The notes under the pieces were generated by a model, which was not told where the DNA came from, did not search any database, and saw only the letters and a program-made list of their open reading frames with translations. A stretch of 64,000 bases of DNA from Asparagopsis taxiformis (Eukaryota > Rhodophyta > Florideophyceae > Bonnemaisoniales > Bonnemaisoniaceae): NCBI GenBank assembly GCA_030407315.1, contig JALQPE010000520.1, positions 1-64,000 on the forward strand, written 5' to 3'. Shown piece after piece: positions 1 through 9,480 of the stretch. Each line of letters starts with the position of its first letter. Within the stretch, counting starts at the first letter, position 1. Made by a program: the position numbers and the translations under genes.

Positions 1-70
1 CGGCCACAATTTTTTTACCCCGGTAAAGAAATCAGGCTGCTGTTAATGATCTTGTTTTCTTACAGCAAAG

Positions 71-397
71 TCATCGTAACGATGATCTTTGCTGGTCAGC
101 ATCCCCGGTAAACGGCCCGCACTGTAATGGGGGTGACTGCTTCTTCTCCACATCGCTCTGTACTGGTGTTCTACATGCTGCGTTGCTACACAATTCGCAC
201 TCACATCTTTCTAGTTCTCTCCCTTTCGTATCCATAGGTATAGCAGTTGAAAAGTGGATAGTTTGCACTCCAGGCCGCAGATGCCTTCCTGCAGTCATGT
301 CACGATTGTTGTAGTGTAGTCTATAATATCTAGCGCTCTTGGAAGATGATGCACAGTCTATTGTCTCTGTCAATGCGTGTTTACTCAAATCTATCAA
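71..397 (-). CDS. Cys-rich tail after the SET domain
   Basis: This frame is in phase with the SET fragment and separated from it only by one TGA at 404-406. It contains RCECELCSNAACRTP, a cluster of five cysteines that resembles a post-SET zinc-binding tail (family pattern CxCxxxxC), though spacing is not exact. If the TGA is a mutation, the protein continued to position 71. If it is the true end, this stretch is only open by chance. Confidence 0.3.
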   Translation of the reverse strand: MIDLSKHALTETIDCASSSKSARYYRLHYNNRDMTAGRHLRPGVQTIHFSTAIPMDTKGRELERCECELCSNAACRTPVQSDVEKKQSPPLQCGPFTGDADQQRSSLR

Positions 398-403
398 AGT
401 AGC

Positions 404-1215
404 TCAGTTAGCTGGCCAATATTTTCTACCATAGTCAGCAAATATCTCCTCATCAGCTTCAACGTCTCTGGTCAGAACGACCTTGACAGCATGGGGATTC
501 TTGATATTCGAAGCAAAGTCCGGTTTGTCTATGGCATCGCCTTGTCGAAACTCGGCTGACTGTGTTCGACTCACTCTCCGGTCTCCTTTCTCCGTTCCTC
601 CCTCGAGACCGACAATCATTGAGGTAGCTGGTACAATATAGACCGCTGGAACGAGCCAGACCTTCCGAACAGGTGCACCCCTCCCTATGTACGTGGTTCC
701 AATTCCATGTTGTAGTCCTGGAACCTCTCTCCTGTGCACCAAATCCTTCCGGGCCGTACATCACTGATCTCTGCGTTCCGAGTCTCGAATCTTCGCATAG
801 AAAATCGTCCCGTTGTACCAGCCAATGACCGTCCCCTTCTTCAGTTTCTTCGCCGCGAATACGCCAAACCCACCACCTTTACCTCCGATTGCGAAACATA
901 GACACCGTAGAATGCGGCATCAGCAGCCAGAATCGCGTCCGGGTCTATGCTCCAAAACGAGTGCATGTCCTCGGCCGGCCACTGGTCCATAGGCACCCCG
1001 CTCAATCTGTGAAGCATCGACCCGTCCTTCTTCATTGACGCAACGAACACAAGCAGATGGTTCGGCAATGCTGTCACAGCAGGCAAACCTTCTGGTGCAT
1101 CTGAGATGTGCTTCTGACGAAGCCTTGGAGCTTTTCCTGTGACCGGTACCGACTCGTCCCCAAGAATACTCTCCACCTCACGCTGCAAGATCCCCCCATA
1201 TCGCCCGGCTTTCAC
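404..1215 (-). CDS. SET domain (protein lysine methyltransferase-like), broken
   Basis: A linker (1215-890) is followed, after a frame change at about 890, by a SET domain in a single frame down to 404. Its start reads GGKGGGFGVFAAKKLKKGT, the classical 'G(x)GVFA...G' opening of SET, followed by VIGWYNGTIF. Its end reads ...SNIKNPHAVKVVLTRDVEADE then IFADYG, matching the 'N(H)...RDIxxGEEIxxDY' core that binds S-adenosyl-methionine and the lysine channel. An in-frame TGA lies near 764. SET enzymes methylate lysines of histones and other proteins. The length (about 160 residues) suits a single SET domain with a short insert. Nuclear action is inferred from the fusion to a DNA methyltransferase. 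Confidence 0.75.
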
Positions 1216-1216
1216 C

Positions 1217-2022
1217 TCACTGACGAAAGCATGCAGTATCCACTCCTGCGATGCATCGTGGCACCTTTTTCCTTCTCACACCAATGAAACGACGATACGT
1301 ACCATCCCTCAACGTCATACACGCTATGGCTGTGCTGTATGTTCCCGAGAAGAAATCCATCACGATATCGTTCTGCTTCGAAAATCGTTCCAGAAGCTCA
1401 CGAAGAGTGGTCAACGCCTTCTGCTCATGGCGCAGTCGGTTGTTCTGCCCATCGTATTGAGCTTCACCAGCCGACAACCTCGGAACGTTGTCAATCGCGT
1501 TGGTGAACCCAGGGTGCCTCGATATGTCCGGATTGTGCAACCTGTAATCCACCATATCGTATGCAGCCATACCCTTCCCCCGCTTATACGCATGGATAAC
1601 GAAATCGTGCATATTATGCAGTGTGCACGTTTTCGTCGATGGATTGGACGTAAAGCTGTGTGGTCGGCGAGATAGCACGACTGGAACACTGTCCACAATC
1701 ATCTTGCCAGGCTCGGCATTTCTGATTGCATCCATCCATGCCACGAGTTGGCGCACGCTGGAATAGATTAGAGCATGACCGCCAGGCCGAAGAACTCGAA
1801 CTATTTCACACGCAACACTCGCCAACTCTTCCGGCTCCAGAATATCGTACTCCGAGTTTGCTCTGCCGCCTTCCCGCCTCGTGTTGAATGGAGGATCAGT
1901 GAGCACAAGCTGAACACTGTCCTCCAACACACCATCTTCCAGGAAACTAATTTTGTCCTCCACCTCTTTGCTACATCAGTAGCGTCACAATTCACAGTGT
2001 GAATGTAACGCCCCATCACAGC
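1217..2022 (-). CDS. DNA methyltransferase domain (N6-adenine/N4-cytosine type)
   Basis: The domain shows the two hallmarks of amino-methyltransferases of the N6_N4_Mtase type. The catalytic motif IV reads VQLVLTDPPFNTRR (DPPF, the usual form being DPPY/F). The SAM-binding motif I lies near the C-terminus as DFFSGTYSTAIA (family: DPFxGSGTTA), followed by RRFIGV. Motif IV before motif I is the beta-class order. Between them is an RVLRPGG segment typical of Rossmann methyltransferases. The enzyme would add a methyl group to the exocyclic amine of A or C in DNA. In motif I the usual P is F and GSG is GTY, so activity of this copy is doubtful. Frameshifts at about 1965 and 1285 break the domain's ends. 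Confidence 0.75.
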
Positions 2023-3146
2023 TTCCAGCTTGGTGACATATTCGGCTTGGATTCCTTTCCGACGTCAACGAGCGGTGCTTCTGTAGGCGATACAGTGTCA
2101 ACCTCCATAGCGTCATCCTCGGCCGCACCTTCTCTTGTTGCTGTTTCGCTAGCAACCGCCGCATTATCGTCCTCTCCACCACCGCGCTCCAGCCTAGCCT
2201 TCTTCCTCTGTGGCTCCAGACTATCCTCTTCTATATCCTCGCTGCCATTGTTTGGCACTGCTGCGGATATTTCCATCTGCGCAGGTGCACCTTCAAGGAT
2301 GCCAGGCTCGGGCGTATCCTCAAGACTGTGCAACTCATCCATGGTCAGAGGAAGCTTTCGTTGCTCTCGGGTTCGCAATAACCAAGCCTTCAGCCTCCTC
2401 TGACCATCCAGGGCATGAGACGTGTTCAACTTGGCTCGCATGAACGAGTTCAATCCGAACTTGTCAGGAGTGTCGAAAAGCAAGGCTCGAAGTCTCTGCA
2501 TCAGCTGACCACGCTCGGCGAACACATTCACCTCAGTGACACATTGGCGTATCGACAGCAGGAAGGCGCTTGTCAATGATCGCAGCCTTGCATCCACAGC
2601 CACTGGAAGGTCGGCACAGAACCCGTTTTCACTGTCTACAGTTTTCGGGACAATGGTCAGGTTTTTCCGATGCTCCTCGACCGCCGCGCAGCCATCAGAC
2701 CGATTCGGGAGTGACCTGAAGCAAAGGCTCGCAGGATCGAATACCATGAACGGCCAGCACATCGATTCAACATCCTCATACCCCAACACTCTTGCCCCGG
2801 TATCCACGCAGCTAACACACGGTCGACAACAAATCCAAGCTGGTTGGCTTGCGCACTGGATGTTGCAATTCCAAACCATTCCACCACCACCAATGGCCCC
2901 GGATGTGGCTCTGGCCCGCCTAGATGGCACACTGCCCATCTCCTTACTGCGAATAGCCAAGATACACTGGCACATCATAACCATCAGCCTCCTGAACCGC
3001 TTCTGGCTAGCCTGCAAAGAATCTTGCATGTCGGATGTAGCGCCGTCTAGAAAGTACCTGCTCGAAAGCAGTTCGCGGTTCAGTGGAGAGGACAATTCTC
3101 CGCGGGGTGTCTTGCCAAACATTTCGACGGCACGAGAACTAGTCAC
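2016..3146 (-). CDS. Linker region of the ParB-methyltransferase-SET protein
   Basis: A 376-codon open frame without a domain I recognise. The first two thirds are mixed helical sequence with several cysteines (CCRPCVSCVD near residue 107). The last third is low-complexity and strongly acidic, with a basic patch (QRKKARLERGG) that could be a nuclear localisation signal. It lacks its own ATG: coding sequence enters from the fragment above by a frame change at about 3150 and leaves by another at about 2030, directly before the methyltransferase. It most likely tethers the two enzymatic parts. A separate protein is possible but less likely because no start codon fits. Confidence 0.5.
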   Translation of the reverse strand: MTSSRAVEMFGKTPRGELSSPLNRELLSSRYFLDGATSDMQDSLQASQKRFRRLMVMMCQCILAIRSKEMGSVPSRRARATSGAIGGGGMVWNCNIQCASQPAWICCRPCVSCVDTGARVLGYEDVESMCWPFMVFDPASLCFRSLPNRSDGCAAVEEHRKNLTIVPKTVDSENGFCADLPVAVDARLRSLTSAFLLSIRQCVTEVNVFAERGQLMQRLRALLFDTPDKFGLNSFMRAKLNTSHALDGQRRLKAWLLRTREQRKLPLTMDELHSLEDTPEPGILEGAPAQMEISAAVPNNGSEDIEEDSLEPQRKKARLERGGGEDDNAAVASETATREGAAEDDAMEVDTVSPTEAPLVDVGKESKPNMSPSWKL

Positions 3147-3239
3147 CCCACCTGTTTCGGAAACTCAACCATCCTCGGAGAATCACCCATCTCTGCATTG
3201 AGTCCCCATGCATGACAAAACATTTGCCACAGACGCAAA

Positions 3240-3866
3240 TCAATCGAACTCGAATCTTCTGCTCGGTGATACGGCGAAGCACAGCCAGGATAGACATGCA
3301 TGAGCTGTACTGCGGTTACCACTCAGGCTTGAAGCAATTTGGCCGCTTGTATCGCAGGATTTGATCCAGCCCAACACATCAGCCATCCTCACAGACGAAA
3401 TATGAGCGTACTTGTCCTTTCCTTTTTGGACCCAGTACTCGTCTCTGAGATCAACGGCGATCATCAGATACTCAACAAACATCATGCGCCTTTGCAGGCC
3501 TGCAATGTCGTTGGATGTCGTCGCTCTCACACGGTCCAGCACAACAGCAGTACTGCTGTTGGTGTCCGCCACGATAGACTCTTCTCGCATAGGAATCGTA
3601 ACGCCAGGAGGAAAGACGCCCTTCTCCATTCCACGTACAATTGCCATGCAGCGGTGCGCTCCATCCAATATCTCCAGAACGCCTTCTCGAAACCTGCCAG
3701 TCACGGGATGAGCTGTGTCATAACCGCTGTTGCGAATGCTCTCCATGAGCGCTTCCACATGACTTGCATCAACATCGCGAATCGATACGAATTTGCTGAC
3801 TTGATTGGGGTCGATGAACACCCATCCGTCGTGCTTTTCACCGTGATTGTGGAACGTTCCTTCCAT
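3240..3866 (-). CDS. ParB-like N-terminal domain fragment
   Basis: This frame starts at ATG 3866, a few codons inside the longer open frame. Around residues 30-80 it has the ParB/Srx-fold signature: a VEALMESIRNSGY helix, then a short strand, then EILDGAHRCMAI, which corresponds to the family's 'I(D/I)DGxHRxxA' motif. In bacterial ParB this pocket binds nucleotide (CTP); in phage and mobile elements it is often fused to DNA methyltransferases. A more helical region follows (residues 120-180). The frame ends at 3240, but the +1 frame carries on coding-like sequence and rejoins the next fragment near 3150, so the stop is a frameshift product. Partner or target is unknown. Confidence 0.65.
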   Translation of the reverse strand: MEGTFHNHGEKHDGWVFIDPNQVSKFVSIRDVDASHVEALMESIRNSGYDTAHPVTGRFREGVLEILDGAHRCMAIVRGMEKGVFPPGVTIPMREESIVADTNSSTAVVLDRVRATTSNDIAGLQRRMMFVEYLMIAVDLRDEYWVQKGKDKYAHISSVRMADVLGWIKSCDTSGQIASSLSGNRSTAHACLSWLCFAVSPSRRFEFD

Positions 3867-4377
3867 GGCGAACAAAGGTAGAGTTTTTAAGAAAGGGATA
3901 GTTGGTTGCTGCTTGACCAGGGTGGCGCAAAGCAGAAGTTGGTTGTTTAAAACAAAGTGTCAGCGAGTGGTAGCACTTCGGTGGCTGTTTCCTTTCCACC
4001 CCTGTCCGAACCTTTACAAGATAACTACATCGACTGTTAGCTCAATAATCAATGTAATACTAAAGTAATACTCAAAATATTTTCCATGCAATTTATTGGG
4101 CCCCGTAACATCTCTAAGCGTATCTTTGTAGTCCAATCGTATGCATCCGACATTCACTTCTAGAACGATTATTCACATCAAATTTTATGCTGCAATCAGT
4201 TCATGGCCAGACATCATCCACACTGACGTGTCAATTTGTCAATTGTCCATTCTATTTCTACACCACCGAAACATCTCTTTCGACCTTTCCAATCCTCCTA
4301 GTATATACTACTCTTTAGCAGAAGGTAACGGTTAGGCTTTCACTAATACAACAATTCTATCCCATAGCTATCCCAAC
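3867..4377. other. Divergent intergenic region
   Basis: About 510 bp between the ParB-like gene (leftward) and the next gene (rightward). It is AT-richer than the flanking frames. A run of pyrimidine tracts and a 'gtatatactac' stretch near 4301 may belong to a promoter for the rightward gene. No repeat or conserved ORF is visible. Confidence 0.3.
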
Positions 4378-5788
4378 ATGCTTCCTCTCGCTCCAAACGA
4401 CGTTATAGAAGTTCAATGGGAACTTCGGCGCCGTTTGGGAGGAAACGAAAAATTGTGTGGTGGTCTGCAATCGTCAAGGAAATTACTCAGGTCAAGACTG
4501 AAACAGACCCATTCCTCCATGCATTGCTCGAATACAAAGCTGAATATGGTTTCGACTCTACCCTTTCTCAAGTCAAGATTTCAGATCGTAACGAGCTCGT
4601 CGACAAGGATTCCGGAAGGGTTCTCCCGTGGCGAAGTGGTGAGCTTCGCAGTATGGACTCACCTGCATCCCCAGCAGAGAGAGACCCGGACTACGGCATT
4701 GACCACACTCGCCACCGCCACCGCGGCATCCTTCAAGATTGCACTGCGGATCAAATGAAGAAGACCATAGCAGAAATGCTGGCAAGATTGGAAAAGCTGG
4801 AGTCAGCTGCCAAACATCCTCTTCCCCCTCCATTCGATTCCAACAGCTCCATGACCTCCTCTGCTCTGACTGTATGTAGCATTCTGTTTCAGAAGCTTGG
4901 TGTGTACACGGACAAGCCCCTCTCCCTCCGGATGACAAAATCCGAGCACTCCAGGGGAATGCGACAAACATCGCAAGAAGAAATCAGAGTACAGGCTGAC
5001 TGCTCCCTTGCTCAATTCCGCACTATTGCCATTCAATGCAAGGCGAAAGAGAATCGTGATGTTCTCTTCCTGCCGTCCTTTGAGGACATCACCTTTCCTC
5101 TGGAAATGAGTCGGATCTTTCCATCATTTTCCCCACCTTTCAGGCACTATGTGACTCCATAGGTACCTCGCAACACGGGTTCCAGAAAATATTGGTGAAG
5201 AGCAGGGCGGAACGCGATGGAGGCAGCTCATCGATTGTCCGAATTTTAGGAAATCTAGTCGACGTTGATTGCTCTCATGATGCTCCTTCTTCCGCATTTC
5301 TCGTCGGCTCATCTGCTTACGTCCTGTCCAGCCCAGACCAACGTATGACAGTTCTTTGCAGAGACTCCTACGAGTTTGACCATGTCAACAATACATTTTT
5401 ACATCCCCTATGTCTTAGCCAACTATCACAGTCTAGCATCGTGGACTCTTTCCACCTACGTGATAAGGCTACTGTTACTTATGGAGCAACGTTTTCGTTA
5501 CTGTGGAGACGTATTCAGCGCCGAGCTTGTTACAGCACTTTCCAGCCTCTATCAACCGCAGAGACGTTTGGTACACTACATCTACGCTTACCTTGCTGTA
5601 TTTTCAGTGGTACTACTATATGCCAGGAGCTTGAAGACATTGGCTATGAGGCTATCTCTCGTCTTGGCTTCAATGCGGATTCAGACACTACCCACCCACC
5701 TCTCCTCCACCTGCCACCTGTAGTCCGGAGCAAAAATGATAAAGCACACCTATCCGTAGTTATCCTGTTCCTGGGTATTCCATTCTAG
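4378..5788 (+). pseudogene. Unrecognised protein with a Trp-rich chromatin-reader-like start, frameshifted
   Basis: Coding-like sequence begins at ATG 4378 (MLPLAPNDVIEVQWE), switches frame near 4420 into FGRKRKIVWWSAIVKEI, continues to about 5110, then switches again into NESDLSIIFPTFQAL and on to about 5788. The N-terminus (V-x-W ... RKIVWWSAIV) resembles the first strands of PWWP/Tudor-like readers, where a 'W(W/S)PA' motif follows a basic strand. This is a weak pattern match only. A helical stretch near codon 120 (MKKTIAEMLARLEKLE) looks like a short coiled coil. The remainder is unknown. It diverges from the ParB-methyltransferase-SET gene and may belong to the same mobile unit. Confidence 0.4.
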
Positions 5789-6014
5789 AGCTCCTGTGGC
5801 CATCAATTTCTAGTAAAGACGGATACCCTCGCCCCTTCCTACTTCGACTATTCCACTACCTGTCTCTGCGCTTTTCCTTCGACTTGACACTATCGTCTGA
5901 CTGGTTTCCTGATGTCTCGCATCTATCTACTTCCATCTATTACAAAATTCACCTCAACAGAAATTTTATTTCTTCATTCTTCGTCTACTACACCGAAACT
6001 GGTTTCATCCGATA

Positions 6015-6515
6015 CTACTCCCCTTCATTCTCGATTTCATCATCGACGAATACCTTCACATATTCTGCATCTCCTCCGTCCTCTTCCATAGACCTGAAGC
6101 TCTCCTCCAGCACTGATTCCCCCCCATCGTCTACGTTCAGTTCTTCATATCTATCACGCGATATAGTCAAAACCTCCTCATTCATAAAACGACTACTCAC
6201 CCGCTCCCCGGGAAGAAGCAGTTTCACTGCTTCATTGATTTCCCGGATTTGCGCTCCTTCCACCTCTGTTCCACTTTGAAATTTCAAAATCGTTCGGAAC
6301 CCGTATGCAAGTATGTAGATGAATTGCAAGGAGTATTCTGAACGTCGCAGGAACATGTTCTTATCCGAACATTGCGTGTAGGCGACTGCAAAGTTCAGTG
6401 CAACCTCTACTAAATTGATCCTCCTAGTCAAAAACCTCTTGTCCGGTTCTCCAATTACCCAGTAAGCCTTAAAGATGTACCAAAGATGGCCGCATGATGA
6501 ACCTATGACATGCAT
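6015..6515 (-). CDS. Hypothetical protein, acidic C-terminus
   Basis: A 166-codon frame without a recognised family. The first 80 residues are rich in aromatic and basic residues and predicted helices (FIYILAYGFRTILKF). The last 50 are very acidic (DDGGESVLEESFRSMEEDGG). It lies about 190 bp downstream of the next minus-strand ORF (6709-7803), so the two may be consecutive genes or one broken gene. Function unknown. Confidence 0.35.
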   Translation of the reverse strand: MHVIGSSCGHLWYIFKAYWVIGEPDKRFLTRRINLVEVALNFAVAYTQCSDKNMFLRRSEYSLQFIYILAYGFRTILKFQSGTEVEGAQIREINEAVKLLLPGERVSSRFMNEEVLTISRDRYEELNVDDGGESVLEESFRSMEEDGGDAEYVKVFVDDEIENEGE

Positions 6516-6708
6516 GGTGTTCCTCTGATGTACGGATAAGGAACATTTGCTCTTCAGCTGATGGCCGCATAGCGATACACCAATGATGGACGGGAGATGT
6601 CCATACGCTCATCTCCCGGACATCAGCGAATTATCTCTTGCGTACAGTAGAGATATCACGTACATCATTGGTTCATCTAAAGCATATCAGGGGTACATAT
6701 TCATTTTC

Positions 6709-7803
6709 TTATAGGGTTATTTGAACTTCGTACTCGACTTTGAATAGCATTTCCTTTCGCACTGCAATGAAGTCGCGAAGAATCTTCATATTCTTGTCAT
6801 CCATTGCTGCACGCTCCGCTGCATTCATTTTCCTCTGCGCCGAGTACAGACTTGGAACTGACTCAATGTCCAGCCCACCGTCGTGCAAATGATGCTCCAT
6901 TCGGACTGAACCTTGAAACCCACTGTATAGAACGAATCCAAGATCTCGGATGAACCGGTTTCGCACATGATCTCTGGACTTGTTCATAAACCCGGTCACT
7001 GCTGTGAGTGCCGATTTCGTCACAGTGATGCCTACCTCCTTTCTGTGCAACGGCCCATTGTCTCCAACCTTTCTTCGCTTCTGCTTTCGAGCGGCCCCAT
7101 CACTTCCCTCGGACGTCCCATGCATTCCATCCATGCGAGCAGAGTCCGTTCCGCGAATTGTCTCCTCAATGGTCCCGGTAGTCACATACCCCCGCGCCCT
7201 CCACCGTTCGATACCTTCCGACGTTCCATTGGAGCTGGAACGGTCTCCTCCCTCTCTGAAAGAATTGTTTTGACACGTATTCTTGATTAAAGAGGTCACA
7301 ACTTGGCAGCGCAATTCAATGTGGTTCCGGCCGGCAAGCGTCCTATTGAACACATCCTTTCGCTCATTGCTCTGCCTGGCGAACATCAGCGTATTGATTA
7401 GCTGGCATCCGTTGAAATGCCTATCCCTCTTATCCACCATTGCCTTCGTGTACGTTGGAACAACAGCACACAGCACAGCACACACCATTTCGAACGTGAA
7501 CGATTTCTCCGCATCCTGCGCAATGCGGAGACGTTCCCTGTCCTTCTCGGAGGCGATCTTCTTCGGATGTCCTTGTCCCTGGCTCAGAAGCCCATCGACG
7601 ATGCTCTTGACCTCCTGCATATCGGTGTTTAGCATGGAGACAGTCTTGGCGACATTTCCGAGAGTCTCGCGTAATTGAATGGTGCTCTTCTCGACGGCAT
7701 CCATTTTATCTCTCAGGGCTTTCAACTCTGCAGTGATGTTCGAAAAGCCCTCACGCGTTATTTCGGAAAATGCGGCGATGCTTACGGAGGTTTCGGGATT
7801 CAT
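6709..7803 (-). CDS. Hypothetical coiled-coil protein, 364 aa
   Basis: An uninterrupted 364-codon frame with an ATG at 7803, the longest intact frame in the first 8 kb. Residues 10-75 form a clear heptad-type coiled coil (ITAELKALRDKMDAVEKSTI, then LRETLGNVAKTVSMLNTDMQ), reminiscent of oligomerisation heads of viral or transposon DNA-binding proteins. The centre is hydrophilic with a basic cluster (RKQKRRKVGD, a plausible nuclear localisation signal). The C-terminal 80 residues are helical. I do not recognise the family. It may be a DNA-binding partner in the same block as the ParB-methyltransferase-SET gene; this is inferred from proximity alone. Confidence 0.5.
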   Translation of the reverse strand: MNPETSVSIAAFSEITREGFSNITAELKALRDKMDAVEKSTIQLRETLGNVAKTVSMLNTDMQEVKSIVDGLLSQGQGHPKKIASEKDRERLRIAQDAEKSFTFEMVCAVLCAVVPTYTKAMVDKRDRHFNGCQLINTLMFARQSNERKDVFNRTLAGRNHIELRCQVVTSLIKNTCQNNSFREGGDRSSSNGTSEGIERWRARGYVTTGTIEETIRGTDSARMDGMHGTSEGSDGAARKQKRRKVGDNGPLHRKEVGITVTKSALTAVTGFMNKSRDHVRNRFIRDLGFVLYSGFQGSVRMEHHLHDGGLDIESVPSLYSAQRKMNAAERAAMDDKNMKILRDFIAVRKEMLFKVEYEVQITL

Positions 7804-8336
7804 CTTGACCTTGCAATTGGAGTTTGCTAAAAGGAGAATTGCTTTGAAGGAAGGATGTCACGCTTAGTACAGCAGTGTTGTAGCAAATATCATTTCAGTG
7901 GATGCATCCATCCTGGTCTACTCTACATAATAATAATGCTTCCCAGTGCTCCGTAACGGTTATTTTCATAATTTAGTGGTGGATGGTGCGTATTCTTTCC
8001 TTTGCCACCACCCACGTCCTGTGCATACCACACCTCGCTACCAGACTGACGTCTCCTACTAGACACTTTCAATGCAAAGATAGATAGGTATAATTTGAAA
8101 TGCTAAACTCAACATATTATAGCTACTCTGTACATTCTCTCCTTACGGTGAGACAAACCAGATATGTTCTGTTCTCCCAATCTTCCTTTCTACAACGTCC
8201 TATTCAGCATCTAGCTTCCCCGCACCCAACTATCTGTAAAGCACCATCACAATTACTATAGTCGTATACCACACACCATTCCAATATTTACCTTCACACC
8301 AACACTATGCTCCATATTTCCTCTAAGTCCACTCCA
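7804..8336. other. Gene-free stretch
   Basis: AT-rich sequence without a supported ORF, RNA gene or repeat. It separates the coiled-coil gene from the palindrome array. Confidence 0.4.
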
Positions 8337-8690
8337 CCAGACAGTGTTGTCAAACAATGCACGGTACTACCCGCAGACAATACAATTTGCTATCTACACT
8401 ACTGTCTACAGATTTCCCCAGACAGTGCAGTAATACAGTACAATGTATTGTCTCAGACAGTAAAATGTACTGTCTGCACATACTGTCTGGCGGCAACACT
8501 TCCGGACAGTAAAATTTACTGTTCTGGACAGTAAATTTTACTGTTTTTGGTACTGTCCAGATTTCGTGCCAGTTTACTGCTGCAGCAGTATTCTGAAATT
8601 TCCAGACAGTAAATTTTACTGTCTCCGCGCACTGTCTTGGCCAGACAGTAATTTTTACTGTCTCAGACAGTAAATTTACTGTCTTTTTCC
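8337..8690. repeat. Array of GACAGTAAA/TTTACTGTC palindromes
   Basis: About 350 bp packed with the hexamer GACAGT and its complement ACTGTC. Several pairs form full palindromes such as GACAGTAAATTTACTGTC and GACAGTAAATTTTACTGTC, near 8456-8482, 8503-8552, 8604-8623, 8645-8662 and 8667-8686. Spacers vary, so this is not a simple tandem satellite. Single-stranded copies would fold into many hairpins. The array stops about 10 bp before the chromovirus fragment begins. Overlapping ORFs on both strands are artefacts of the repeat. Possible roles: protein-binding array, subterminal repeats of a DNA transposon, or a fragile site. Confidence 0.7.
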
Positions 8691-9480
8691 ATTCCCAACA
8701 CCGTAGTGTATACGTTAGCCGACGAATTAGACCAACGGGTCTCAGCGCACGAAGCGCGCGAGTAAAGCGTGCGAACGACGAGCCAACGAGGCCGCGACGA
8801 CGGACGGCGAACCGAATCGCCATCGTAAGGCACGACGCCGAACACGGTAGCCACGTACGGCAACCACGGAACGACACAACGGTGTCCTGCCACGCGGGCA
8901 TAACGAATGACGCGCGAAAGCGAAAAGCCCGCCGGCTAGTCGAAACGCACGAGCAAACCCGAAAGGGGTTGACCACGTACGGTCACGAAGACTAAGACGC
9001 GCACGTCCGCGTCGCAACCGTAAAAGCTAACGAAGCTTCAACCTCGTACGCATTCGAAGGCGCACGCGCCACCGGCCACGTCGGCCAGGAGACTAGCGAG
9101 GTACGCGGACGTCGCTAACGATAACGACGTACACTACGGGTCGAACGCACGAAACGAAATACGAATACGCGACGGCGTACAAGCTGGTAGCCAACGTAAA
9201 CGGCACAGCTGAAGGCAACGAGCCGACGAAAAGTTGGCTCACGTAGCAGCCTCAACCGCCCGCGGGCATGCGAAACGACTCCGTCAATCGCGTCCCCGTC
9301 GGGTTCGCAAGGCGAATAAACGAAATTACGCAACGGCGTAGAGGGCGAGCATTACGTATGCCCAGGTGCACGTCGCACCACATAACGGATGAGCTAACGA
9401 AACGCTCCTCGGACGCCGCGGCGAACGACGCCGCCACGCAAAGCGGACTAGCGCAACGATTGCGCCACCGGCTAACGTGA

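Larger units (their letters stand above)
71..3866 (-). pseudogene. Broken polyprotein gene: ParB-like + DNA methyltransferase + SET domain
   Basis: One long minus-strand gene can be followed from an ATG at 3866 to about 400, and perhaps to 71, by switching frames at about 3,270, 3,150, 2,030, 1,965, 1,285, 1,225 and 890. In-frame TGA codons lie near 764 and 405. Order from the N-terminus: ParB-like domain, acidic/basic linker, N6/N4-type DNA methyltransferase, linker, SET domain, Cys-rich tail. Conserved motifs continue across each switch, so this is one decayed gene, or one gene with many assembly indels, rather than several small genes. A gene starting at 4378 runs divergently with about 500 bp between. 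I do not recognise the complete architecture in a known family. Seen: the domains and breaks. Inferred: a single ancestral protein carried by a mobile element. Confidence 0.75.

Noticed and set aside
404..1215. UGA as a sense codon: two in-frame TGA in the SET segment
   Set aside because: The GATA-factor gene ends in TGA and the gene also has many true frameshifts; ordinary decay explains the stops.
8337..8690. CRISPR array
   Set aside because: Spacing is irregular, there are no unique equal-length spacers, and the DNA is eukaryotic.
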